NCBI RefSeq assembly: GCF_002028545.1
Contig: NZ_MWPQ01000001.1
Coordinates: forward strand, 35,664-99,663
Direction of reading: 5' to 3'
From: Nitrobacter vulgaris
Lineage (GTDB): Bacteria; Pseudomonadota; Alphaproteobacteria; Rhizobiales; Xanthobacteraceae
DNA: 64,000 bases
In this document: positions 8,277 to 15,975 of the stretch, one piece after another
How the letters are laid out: every line of letters starts with the position of its first letter
Numbering within the stretch: position 1 is the first letter of the stretch
Notes under the pieces: generated by a model
What the model was told of the DNA's origin: nothing
The model's input: the letters and a program-made list of their open reading frames with translations, nothing else
Databases searched by the model: none
Made by a program: the position numbers and the translations under genes

Positions 8277-9611
8277 ATGCGAACGACGATGGCCGCGGCA
8301 TTGATGATCGTGGCCACCACGATGTATGCCCAGGCGCAAACCGGCGGCACTGCCGGAAGCGCGAAAAACAAACCGGCAGCCGCCCGCCCGCCGGCGCAAA
8401 CCCCGGCCGATACCGTGAGCGCGATGGCACCCGCGGCGCTTCAGGCACTTCAATCCGACCTGGCATGGACCAGCCACTATAACGGCCTCATCAATGGCGA
8501 GGTCAGCGACAGGCTCATCGCTGCGATCAAGGCATTCCAGAACGATCAGGGCGGCAAGCAGACCGGTGTGCTTAACCCGCAGGAACGCGGCGTTCTCGCC
8601 GCGGCGGCGCGGAAAGCGCGCGCGAATGTCGGCTGGAAGATCGTCGCCGATGCCGCTATCGGCGTTCGGCTGGGCCTGCCGGCGAGGCTGGTGCCGCAGC
8701 AATCGAGAGAGGGCGAAAGCACGAAATGGAGTTCTTCAACCGGCACGATCCAGATCTTCGTCATGCGCCGCAAGGAAGCCGGCCTCACAACCGCAAGGCT
8801 GGTCGACCACGAACGCAAGCAGCCCGCCGGTCGCAAGATCGACTACAGCGCCGTCAAACCGGATGTCTTCGTGCTGTCAGGCACACAGGGTCTGAAGAAG
8901 TTCTACATGCGCGGCCAACTCCGTGATAGCGAGGCGCGCATCCTGACCATTCTCTACGATCAGGCCACCGAAGGCGTCATGGAGCCGGTAGTGATCGCCA
9001 TGTCGAGCGCATTCGACCCGTTTCCGGCGAACGGTCCGGCGCTTCGCAAGATGGTGGAATATGCAAGCGGCGTGACTGTCAGCAGCGACGGCGCGATCAT
9101 CACCGGACGCGACGCCACCGACGGATGCCGGTCGATTGTCGTCGCGGGCCATGGCAATGCCGACCGGATCGCCGACGACAAGGATCACGGCCTCGCGCTG
9201 CTGCGCATCTACGGCGCACATGGATTGCATCCGATCGCGCTCGGTCGCGATGCGGCAAAAGGTGGAGTCGATCTGGTCGGCATCACCGATCCCCAAAGCC
9301 AGGGCGGCGGCTCCGCCGTCAGTCGCATCAAGGCCTCGGTGACGCAGGGCGGCGATGAATTGATGCTGACGCCGGCACCGGCCTTGGGTTTTTCCGGCGC
9401 GGCGGCGCTCGATGCAAACGGAAAGCTCGCAGGGCTTGCACTCCTGAAGCCGGCGGACATCGCCGGACTTTCGGATGCGGCGACGGCCGCACAGGCCGTG
9501 CTCGCTCCAGTGGAAGCCGTCCGCGATTTTCTGAAAGCGAACGATGTGACGTCCGACGGAACGCTTGATGCAGAAGCCGCCGTGGTTCGCGTCATCTGCG
9601 TGCGGAGATAG
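8277..9611 (+). CDS. Exported peptidoglycan-binding protein with a degenerate trypsin-like domain
   Basis: 444 residues from ATG 8277, with GGAGG 11 bases upstream; the frame is open from 8157, but that part contains repeat DNA. A signal peptide (about 1-22) and a Pro/Ala linker lead to a peptidoglycan-binding domain (about 54-110, LINGEVSDRLIAAIKAFQND). A middle domain and a C-terminal trypsin-like fold (about 260-435) follow. That fold has VSSDGAIITG and DHGLALLRIYG where HtrA proteases have SSDGxIxTNxHV and DLALLKV, so the catalytic His and Asp look lost. GFSGAAALDANGKLAG keeps the shape of the Ser loop. It is likely a non-catalytic envelope protein. Confidence 0.75.
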   Translation: MRTTMAAALMIVATTMYAQAQTGGTAGSAKNKPAAARPPAQTPADTVSAMAPAALQALQSDLAWTSHYNGLINGEVSDRLIAAIKAFQNDQGGKQTGVLNPQERGVLAAAARKARANVGWKIVADAAIGVRLGLPARLVPQQSREGESTKWSSSTGTIQIFVMRRKEAGLTTARLVDHERKQPAGRKIDYSAVKPDVFVLSGTQGLKKFYMRGQLRDSEARILTILYDQATEGVMEPVVIAMSSAFDPFPANGPALRKMVEYASGVTVSSDGAIITGRDATDGCRSIVVAGHGNADRIADDKDHGLALLRIYGAHGLHPIALGRDAAKGGVDLVGITDPQSQGGGSAVSRIKASVTQGGDELMLTPAPALGFSGAAALDANGKLAGLALLKPADIAGLSDAATAAQAVLAPVEAVRDFLKANDVTSDGTLDAEAAVVRVICVRR

Positions 9612-9643
9612 GTCGACACATCCACTCGGCTGGCTGAACCGGG

Positions 9644-10525
9644 TTACGTCTGGCAACCCGGACACCAGAACGTCGAGCGTCCGTTCTGGGTGAAGCGCCT
9701 CACCGTGCCCTTGCATGTCGGCGTCCGGCACTTGTCGCCCTCGCGATCGTAGACCCGAAACGAATGCTGGAAGTAACCGAGTTCTCCTGTGGTCTGACGA
9801 TGATCGCGAAGCGAAGAACCTCCCGCCTTGATCGCCTGATTGAGCACGTCGTGAATGGCAGCGACCAGTCGTTCGGCGCGCTCAGACGGCGCACCCGTTT
9901 TCAGGGCAAGCGTTGCGGCGAGACGGCGCGGCGAAAGCCGCGCGCGAAACAGCGCCTCGCACACATAGATGTTGCCGAGCCCCGCGACCACGCGCTGATC
10001 GAGCAGCGCGGCCTTCAGGCTGGTCTTCTTGTCGCGGCACGAACGCGCCAGCATCGCCGCGTCAAATTCATTCCCAAGCGGCTCCGGGCCGAGTCCTCTC
10101 AGTAGCGGCTCGTCGTCGAGCGCTTCGCGCGCGACAACCTTCATGTACCCGAAACGGCGCGGATCGTTGAACACGATCTCGACGCCGGAGGACATCGTAA
10201 AACACACATGATCGTGGGCGCGGCCCTCGTTACGCCGATGGTGAAAATCGCCCGGAGCCGCGGCTCCGGCCGCATCGATCACGCGAAAGGATCCGGACAT
10301 GCCGAGATGCATCAGCAGCACGTCGCCGGATGCGAGGTCCGCCAGCAGGTACTTTGCCCGCCGCCCGAGCCCGGTCACGACCTGGCCCTCCAGACGGGCG
10401 ACGAAATCGGTCTGGAACGGAAACCGCAAGTCCTTGCGCCGGGTCTCGGCGCGGACGATGGTCACTCCCTCCATCGCTGGCTGCAAGCCGCGGCGTACGG
10501 TTTCGACCTCGGGAAGTTCAGGCAC
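9644..10525 (-). CDS. mutM: Formamidopyrimidine-DNA glycosylase (Fpg/MutM)
   Basis: 293 residues. A base-excision repair glycosylase/AP lyase removing 8-oxoguanine and formamidopyrimidines. It starts [14 protein letters not shown], with Pro2 as the Schiff-base nucleophile and Glu3 catalytic. [20 protein letters not shown] is the helix-two-turn-helix, and the C-terminal zinc finger is CRTPTCKG...FWCPGCQT. The insert [19 protein letters not shown] near residue 90 is longer than in E. coli MutM. It lies 33 bases after the glyoxalase-fold gene on the same strand, so the two are probably cotranscribed. Confidence 0.97.
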   Translation of the reverse strand: MPELPEVETVRRGLQPAMEGVTIVRAETRRKDLRFPFQTDFVARLEGQVVTGLGRRAKYLLADLASGDVLLMHLGMSGSFRVIDAAGAAAPGDFHHRRNEGRAHDHVCFTMSSGVEIVFNDPRRFGYMKVVAREALDDEPLLRGLGPEPLGNEFDAAMLARSCRDKKTSLKAALLDQRVVAGLGNIYVCEALFRARLSPRRLAATLALKTGAPSERAERLVAAIHDVLNQAIKAGGSSLRDHRQTTGELGYFQHSFRVYDREGDKCRTPTCKGTVRRFTQNGRSTFWCPGCQT

Positions 10526-10558
10526 CGCTGCGCTCGTTTCGTGGGATTCTCCGGCGTT

Positions 10559-10939
10559 CTAAGCCGGGGTCTCGTTTTCTTCGCTGAAGACCAGGCAGTT
10601 ATAGAACGGATCAGTCACCGTCATGGTGGTAGCGCCCCAGGGCTGGCGCTCCAATCCCGGCCGGGCATAGCCGTAACGCTTGGCAAGCAGCCCAGCCTGA
10701 TAATCCGCAAGCCCCGTCGTCTCGATGATGATCCGTGCGCCGGGCGAGCAGCCTCCATGGTGTTCGCTGAGATGCAGCACCGCCGAGCCCAGCGATATCC
10801 CCATGTAGAGCGGCAGATCCGGCTCGAACCGATGTTCGAAATCGACCTTGAAGCCGAGAAAATCGAGGTAGAACTCCCGCGCCTTGCGGACATCGAACAT
10901 CCGGAGGGTGGGGGTCACGCTGGCAAACTTTGGAGACAT
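10559..10939 (-). CDS. Glyoxalase/bleomycin-resistance-fold protein
   Basis: 126 residues, one vicinal-oxygen-chelate module pair. It begins ASVTPTLRMFDVRKAREFYLDFLGFKVDFEH and ends with TVTDPFYNCLVFSE, the usual order of the two beta-alpha-beta-beta-beta halves. HLSEHHGGCSPG carries likely metal-ligand histidines. The substrate is not predictable; the family includes dioxygenases, glyoxalases and antibiotic-binding proteins. It is upstream of mutM and divergent from ubiE. Confidence 0.8.
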   Translation of the reverse strand: MSPKFASVTPTLRMFDVRKAREFYLDFLGFKVDFEHRFEPDLPLYMGISLGSAVLHLSEHHGGCSPGARIIIETTGLADYQAGLLAKRYGYARPGLERQPWGATTMTVTDPFYNCLVFSEENETPA

Positions 10940-11061
10940 GGACGCTTCCCTCTTGATGTCGCCGGTTAACCACTCTCCGATGGCGATCCATCCTCAGATC
11001 GACCTGGCTTGTAGCGCAGCGCAGCATGGCAGGCTATGGTTCGGTCATGGAGAAAATGGGC

Positions 11062-11820
11062 ATGGATCGAGAGGACCAAACGCATTTCGGCTTCAGGGAC
11101 GTCCCCCTGGTGGACAAGCAAACGCTGGTGAACGACGTCTTCCACAGCGTGGCGCAGCGTTACGACCTGATGAACGATCTGATGTCCGGCGGACTGCACC
11201 GCGTCTGGAAGGATGTGTTGATCACGGCGCTGAACCCGCCGCGCAGCGATGCGCCATTTTCGCTGCTCGATGTCGCAGGCGGCACCGGGGACATTGCCTT
11301 TCGGGCCGCGAAAGCCGCGGGCCACGGATTTCAGACCACCGTCTGCGACATCAATCCGGATATGCTCGCGGTCGGCCGCGAGCGCGCCATCAAGACACAT
11401 CTCGATCATCAGGTGTCGTTCGTCGAAGGTAACGCCGAGGCATTGGCGTTCGCGGATCGCAGTTTTGACGCCTATACCATCGCTTTCGGCATCCGCAACG
11501 TGCCGCGCATCGACGCCGCGCTGCGCGAAGCGTTTCGGGTGCTAAAGCCAGGCGGCCGGCTTCTCTGTCTCGAATTCTCGACGGTCGATGTGCCGGGACT
11601 CGACAAAATCTACGATCTGTTCTCTTTCAAGGTGATCCCGCCGCTCGGCCGCACCGTCACAGGCGACGCCGACTCCTATCAGTATCTGGTCGAATCAATC
11701 CGCAATTTTCCGAAGCCGAATGCCTTTGCCGACATGATCCGTGACGCCGGCTTCGCCCGCGTGACCTGGCAGGCGCTCTCCGGCGGCATCGTCGCACTAC
11801 ACTCGGGCTGGCGTTTGTGA
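11062..11820 (+). CDS. ubiE: Demethylmenaquinone/2-polyprenyl-benzoquinol methyltransferase UbiE
   Basis: 252 residues from ATG 11062. An SAM-dependent C-methyltransferase of ubiquinone synthesis. Motifs: [35 protein letters not shown] (SAM motif I), [20 protein letters not shown] and [15 protein letters not shown], closing [12 protein letters not shown]. Upstream in-frame ATGs exist at 11026, 11047 and 11056; 11062 has GGAG nine bases before it and best matches relatives, which begin MDxxDxTHFG. Its stop overlaps the ubiB start by four bases. Confidence 0.95.
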   Translation: MDREDQTHFGFRDVPLVDKQTLVNDVFHSVAQRYDLMNDLMSGGLHRVWKDVLITALNPPRSDAPFSLLDVAGGTGDIAFRAAKAAGHGFQTTVCDINPDMLAVGRERAIKTHLDHQVSFVEGNAEALAFADRSFDAYTIAFGIRNVPRIDAALREAFRVLKPGGRLLCLEFSTVDVPGLDKIYDLFSFKVIPPLGRTVTGDADSYQYLVESIRNFPKPNAFADMIRDAGFARVTWQALSGGIVALHSGWRL

Positions 11821-13385
11821 TCTCCGCATTATCCCACGTCGCGCGGCTGGCACGCGCCGCGTTCGTGTTCGCGCGCGAAGGCGTGTTCGGCGTCGTCGAT
11901 CCCTCGCTGGTGCCGCCGCCCGGACAGCTCGCGCTGCGCATGGCCCGCCTCGTCGAGCGCCGCGGCGCGAAATCCGGCTCGCGGCTGACGCGCGCGCTGA
12001 CGCGGCTCGGGCCGGCCTATCTCAAGCTTGGACAATTCCTGGCCACGCGCCCCGATGTCATCGGCATCGCCATGGCTCGCGATCTGGAAAGCCTGCAGGA
12101 CCGCTTGCCGCCGTTTTCACAAGCGGAAGCTGAAGCGGTGGTCGCGGCGTCTTTGGAAAGACCCGTGACACAGGTTTTCGCAAGTTTCGGACCGCCGGTG
12201 GCGGCAGCCTCGATCGCACAGGTCCATCGCGGCGAGGTCGAGAAGAACGGCGTCCGAAAGCAGGTTGCGGTCAAGGTGTTAAGGCCCAACGTCGGCGCAC
12301 GCTTTCGACGCGACCTCTCGGACTTTTTTTTCGTCGCCAACAAGGCCGAAGCGCATTCGGCCGAAGCGCGGCGGCTGCGCCTCATCGAAATCATCAACAC
12401 CATGTCGCGATCGGTAGCGATGGAAATGGACCTGCGGCTGGAGGCGGCCGCACTGTCGGAGATGGCGGAGAATACCCGCGACGATCGGGACTTTCGCGTT
12501 CCTACTGTGGACTGGGATCGCACCACTCACAACGTGCTGACGATGGAGTGGATCGACGGCATCGCGCTGAACGATCATGCGCGTCTTGCGCAAGCGAAAG
12601 CCGATCTGCCCGAACTCGGCCGCAAGGTGATCCAGAGTTTTCTGCGCCATGCGCTGCGCGACGGCTTCTTTCACGCCGACATGCATCCGGGCAACCTGTT
12701 TCTCGACGATTCGGGCCGGCTGGTCGCGGTCGACTTCGGCATCATGGGACGGCTGGGATTGAAAGAGCGGCGTTTCCTTGCCGAAATTCTGCTCGGCTTT
12801 ATCACGCGTGACTACCGCCGCGTCGCCGAGGTGCACTTCGAGGCCGGATACGTGCCGGGCCATCACTCGGTGGAGAATTTCGCGCAAGCGATCCGCGCCA
12901 TCGGCGAGCCGATCCACAATCGCACCGCCGAGGAAATCTCGATGGCCAAGCTGCTGACGCTGCTGCTTGAGGTCACCGGCCTGTTCGACATGCAGACGCG
13001 CCCCGAACTGATCCTGTTGCAGAAGACCATGGTGGTGGTCGAAGGAGTGGCGCGCAGCTTCGACCCTAAATTGGATATCTGGACGGTGGCCGATCCGGTC
13101 GTCCGCGAATGGATTACGGAGAATCTCGGCCCGATCGGACGGATGCAGGGCGCGATTGCCGGCGCCGGCGAGCTTGGCCGCCTGCTCGGTGGGTTGCCGG
13201 CGATCGCCTCGCGAACGGTCTCTCTCATCGAGCAGTTCGAGGCGATGGCGCGCGAAGGGCTGACATTGGGGCCTGACACCATTGCGGAGATCAAGCGGGC
13301 TGAAGAACGCAGTCAGCGCTGGAATATTCTGGCGCTCTGGGTCATCGCCGCGGCGCTTATGGGTCTGCTCTGGACCGCACATTGA
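11817..13385 (+). CDS. ubiB: ABC1/COQ8-family kinase-like protein UbiB
   Basis: 522 residues, starting with GTG in the GTGA overlap with ubiE. An atypical kinase-fold ATPase needed for ubiquinone synthesis at the membrane. The family-specific KxGQ motif appears in [14 protein letters not shown], and [11 protein letters not shown] is the Ala-rich nucleotide loop. The ATP lysine is in [11 protein letters not shown], and [16 protein letters not shown] with [12 protein letters not shown] forms the catalytic and metal loops. The C-terminal hydrophobic stretch [17 protein letters not shown] anchors it. Linked ubiE-ubiB is standard in proteobacteria. Confidence 0.96.
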   Translation: MISALSHVARLARAAFVFAREGVFGVVDPSLVPPPGQLALRMARLVERRGAKSGSRLTRALTRLGPAYLKLGQFLATRPDVIGIAMARDLESLQDRLPPFSQAEAEAVVAASLERPVTQVFASFGPPVAAASIAQVHRGEVEKNGVRKQVAVKVLRPNVGARFRRDLSDFFFVANKAEAHSAEARRLRLIEIINTMSRSVAMEMDLRLEAAALSEMAENTRDDRDFRVPTVDWDRTTHNVLTMEWIDGIALNDHARLAQAKADLPELGRKVIQSFLRHALRDGFFHADMHPGNLFLDDSGRLVAVDFGIMGRLGLKERRFLAEILLGFITRDYRRVAEVHFEAGYVPGHHSVENFAQAIRAIGEPIHNRTAEEISMAKLLTLLLEVTGLFDMQTRPELILLQKTMVVVEGVARSFDPKLDIWTVADPVVREWITENLGPIGRMQGAIAGAGELGRLLGGLPAIASRTVSLIEQFEAMAREGLTLGPDTIAEIKRAEERSQRWNILALWVIAAALMGLLWTAH

Positions 13386-13390
13386 TTGAG

Positions 13391-13422
13391 TTGATTGCAG
13401 TGACACCAATCGACTGATATCA
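13391..13422 (+). promoter_or_regulatory. Possible coaBC promoter overlapping a palindrome
   Basis: TTGATT (13391-13396) is followed 18 bases later by TGATAT (13415-13420), inside the perfect palindrome TGATATCA (13415-13422). Another palindrome, ATACGTAT, follows at 13431-13438. The first gene downstream has an antitoxin-like DNA-binding N-terminus, so self-regulation is conceivable. Only the sequence pattern is observed. Confidence 0.3.
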
Positions 13423-13450
13423 ATGCTATCATACGTATCGCGGGACTATT

Positions 13451-14887
13451 ATGGCCAGCCTGACCATCCGCAAGCTCGACGACGCCATCAAGGCCGAGCT
13501 GCGGATGCGGGCCGCCCGCAACGGCCGTTCGGTCGAGGACGAGGTCCGCGTTATCCTGCGCGAGGCTGCAACTCCCGCTGCGCCGACGGTCACCACCGCC
13601 AGCAACGCATCCCGCAACGCAGCAATCCCACGCTGGCATAATTTACGACACAATAGCAATGGTTTACTTAGAATAACACTGATCATTGGCGGCGGGATCG
13701 CCGCTTATAAGGCGCTCGATCTGATCCGACGATTGAAGGAGCGCGGTTTTATTGTGCGGTGCGTCATGACAAATGCTGCGCAGCAATTCGTCACGCCCCT
13801 GAGCGCCGGGGCGCTTTCAGATGAGCGTTGCTATACCGACTTATTCGATCAAGGCAGCGAATTCGACGCGGGCCATATCCGGCTCGCGCGGGACTGTGAC
13901 CTCATCGTCGTAGCGCCTGCAACAGCCGACCTGATGGCAAAGATGGCACACGGCCACGCTGACGATCTCGCGAGCGCCATTTTACTCGCCGCGGACAAGC
14001 CGATTTTGCTGGCACCGGCGATGAACCCGCTGATGTGGAACAACCCGGCGACACGTCGCAACGTGGCGCAGCTCGCGCGCGATAGCGTCGCCATGGTCGG
14101 CCCCGAGGCCGGCGAGATGGCGGAAGCGGGTGAGGCCGGCGTCGGCCGCATGGCCGAGCCTGTGACGATCGCGACCGCCGCCGAGCGGATTCTCAGGCCT
14201 CCGCAGGCGCAACCATTGAAGGGCCGCCGAGTCCTGATCACCGCCGGACCGACCCTCGAGCCGATCGATCCCGTGCGCTATATCGCCAACCGCTCCTCGG
14301 GCAAGCAAGGCTTTGCCATTGCAGCGGCGGCGCAGGCAGCCGGAGCCGAGGTGGCGCTGATTTCCGGTCCGGTCGACCTCGATGACCCCGCCGGCGTCAC
14401 CGTGGAGCATGTCGAATCCGCGCGGGAGATGCTGGCGGCTGTGGAAGCCGCGCTGCCCACCGACATCGCGATTTTCTCGGCTGCGGTTGCCGACTGGCGC
14501 GTCGCGCACGAAGGCGCGCAGAAATTGAAGAAGACCGCGGCCGGGATTCCGCCGCTGCAACTGACAGAGAACCCGGACATCCTCGCAACCATCTCAAACC
14601 TGCGCGACAAACGCCCGCCCCTCGTGATCGGCTTCGCCGCCGAAACCGAACATCTCATCGAGAATGCCAAGGCAAAATTCGCACGCAAAGGCTGCGACTG
14701 GATCGTCGCCAACGATGTCTCCCCCGGAACCGGCGTGATGGGCGGCGACCGAAACACCGTGCATCTGTTGACGCGCGGCGAAGGCGGCGAGATCAAGACC
14801 GAGTCCTTCGCCGTCATGACCAAGGAAGAGGTGGCCGCAATGCTGATCGAACGCATTGTCTCAACCATGACGGATTCGTCGAAGTGA
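13451..14887 (+). CDS. coaBC: CoaBC with an N-terminal FitA-like ribbon-helix-helix extension
   Basis: 478 residues. CoaB joins 4'-phosphopantothenate to cysteine and CoaC decarboxylates the product, two steps of coenzyme A synthesis. Residues 1-40 ([35 protein letters not shown]) look like a FitA-type antitoxin. A 35-residue linker leads to the CoaC flavin fold ([28 protein letters not shown] with the catalytic His, [12 protein letters not shown] with Asn). From about residue 265 comes CoaB ([42 protein letters not shown]). No ATG lies in frame between the antitoxin part and the flavin fold, so they must be translated together. The stop overlaps dut. Confidence 0.92.
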   Translation: MASLTIRKLDDAIKAELRMRAARNGRSVEDEVRVILREAATPAAPTVTTASNASRNAAIPRWHNLRHNSNGLLRITLIIGGGIAAYKALDLIRRLKERGFIVRCVMTNAAQQFVTPLSAGALSDERCYTDLFDQGSEFDAGHIRLARDCDLIVVAPATADLMAKMAHGHADDLASAILLAADKPILLAPAMNPLMWNNPATRRNVAQLARDSVAMVGPEAGEMAEAGEAGVGRMAEPVTIATAAERILRPPQAQPLKGRRVLITAGPTLEPIDPVRYIANRSSGKQGFAIAAAAQAAGAEVALISGPVDLDDPAGVTVEHVESAREMLAAVEAALPTDIAIFSAAVADWRVAHEGAQKLKKTAAGIPPLQLTENPDILATISNLRDKRPPLVIGFAAETEHLIENAKAKFARKGCDWIVANDVSPGTGVMGGDRNTVHLLTRGEGGEIKTESFAVMTKEEVAAMLIERIVSTMTDSSK

Positions 14888-15342
14888 GCGGCCCGATCAA
14901 GGTTGACGTCGTGCAACTGCCTCATGCCGAGGGTCTTCCGCTGCCTTGCTACCAAAGCAGCCAGGCGGCCGGCCTTGATCTCGTCGCCGCAATTCCCGAA
15001 CAGGCGCCGCTGGTTCTCGTCGCCGGACAGCATGCGATGGTTCCGACCGGGCTGATCATCGCATTGCCCGACGGATTCGAGGCGCAGGTGCGGCCGCGCT
15101 CCGGCCTCGCTGTCAAGCACGGCGTTACCGTGCTGAATTCGCCCGGCACCGTGGACGCCGATTATCGGGGCGAGATCAACGTTCTCCTCGTTAACCTCGG
15201 AACGGCATCATTCACCATCCGCCGCGGCGAGCGCATCGCGCAGATGGTCGTGGCGCCGGTGACGCGGATTGAACTCGCGCGCGCAGTGTCGTTGTCGGTA
15301 ACGACCCGCGGCAGCGGTGGATTTGGTTCGACCGGACGCTAG
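14884..15342 (+). CDS. dut: dUTP diphosphatase
   Basis: 152 residues. A trimeric dUTPase hydrolysing dUTP to dUMP and pyrophosphate, which keeps uracil out of DNA. All five motifs are present: [10 protein letters not shown] (1), [11 protein letters not shown] (2), [14 protein letters not shown] (3), [11 protein letters not shown] (4) and [11 protein letters not shown] (5). GTG 14884 lies in the GTGA overlap with the coaBC stop, so translation is coupled. coaBC-dut adjacency is common in proteobacteria. Confidence 0.96.
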   Translation: MSGPIKVDVVQLPHAEGLPLPCYQSSQAAGLDLVAAIPEQAPLVLVAGQHAMVPTGLIIALPDGFEAQVRPRSGLAVKHGVTVLNSPGTVDADYRGEINVLLVNLGTASFTIRRGERIAQMVVAPVTRIELARAVSLSVTTRGSGGFGSTGR

Positions 15343-15360
15343 CTTCACGGATGCGCGGAC

Positions 15361-15606
15361 TCATCGTTCGGGCGCGGGCTCGTTTGCTTTTGGCGGCACC
15401 ACAATGGCGCCGGCGTTGGGGTGATGATCTTCGGCGAGCGTTCCCCGCCGGACGCCATCACCCGGCATTCGTCCATCAAATAGGAACGGCCGTGTCCCAT
15501 CCGCGCTGCCAACGGTCGGCGTGTGCGATTGTCCAGACTTGGTATCTTGCGCGTTGGCCGCGGTCACGACCAGTGCCAACACAAACGCGATTGCTAATCG
15601 CAACAT
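15361..15606 (-). CDS. Small exported protein of unknown function
   Basis: 81 residues. It opens MLRLAIAFVLALVVTAANAQ, a convincing signal peptide cleaved after ANA. The mature part is about 60 residues, Pro/Gly-rich and polar (PFLFDGRMPGDGVRRG, GAIVVPPKANEPAPER), without cysteines or known motifs. ATG 15606 has a strong GAGGAAGAG site upstream, supporting a real gene; the longer frame to 15702 has no such support. It is convergent with dut. Function unknown. Confidence 0.6.
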   Translation of the reverse strand: MLRLAIAFVLALVVTAANAQDTKSGQSHTPTVGSADGTRPFLFDGRMPGDGVRRGTLAEDHHPNAGAIVVPPKANEPAPER

Positions 15607-15734
15607 GACGGCTCTTCCTCTTGCGCGCGGGACAAGCGCGCGGCGACGCGACTCAGTTTCGGCCACTGTCGGGGAGGAACCGGGCGCCAGGATGACGGCC
15701 ATCCATGTCTTTGGTGGGATTCATACTTCGCGAC

Positions 15735-15763
15735 GTCATACCCGGCATAAAACCGGGCATGAC
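15735..15763. repeat. Short CCCGGC palindrome
   Basis: GTCATACCCGGC and its inverted partner CCGGGCATGAC around ATAAAA. It lies in the divergent gap 15607-15975, which otherwise shows no gene and must contain the divL promoter. Confidence 0.5.
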
Positions 15764-15975
15764 GATTCAATCAAACCTCATCCCGCTTTAGCCCCTGCCG
15801 CGCGTCTTTAAGAAAATCGTTTCGAAAATGTCGCGGCCGCGCATTTTTCCATTGCCGGATTCCCGTTCACGGTCTGGACTCTTACCCCCCGAGTCCGCTT
15901 AAGCATAATGGTGGTCGATTCGTGAACGGCGAACGGTTTGCCGGTCGAACATCGTCGTGCGGTTTTGGGGCAAAG

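Noticed and set aside
13451..13641. Independent FitA-like antitoxin gene with a PIN toxin partner
   Set aside because: The frame continues into CoaBC without a stop, and no PIN-domain gene follows.
15811..15921. CtrA box upstream of divL
   Set aside because: TTAAGAAAATCGTTT matches only one half of TTAA-N7-TTAA.
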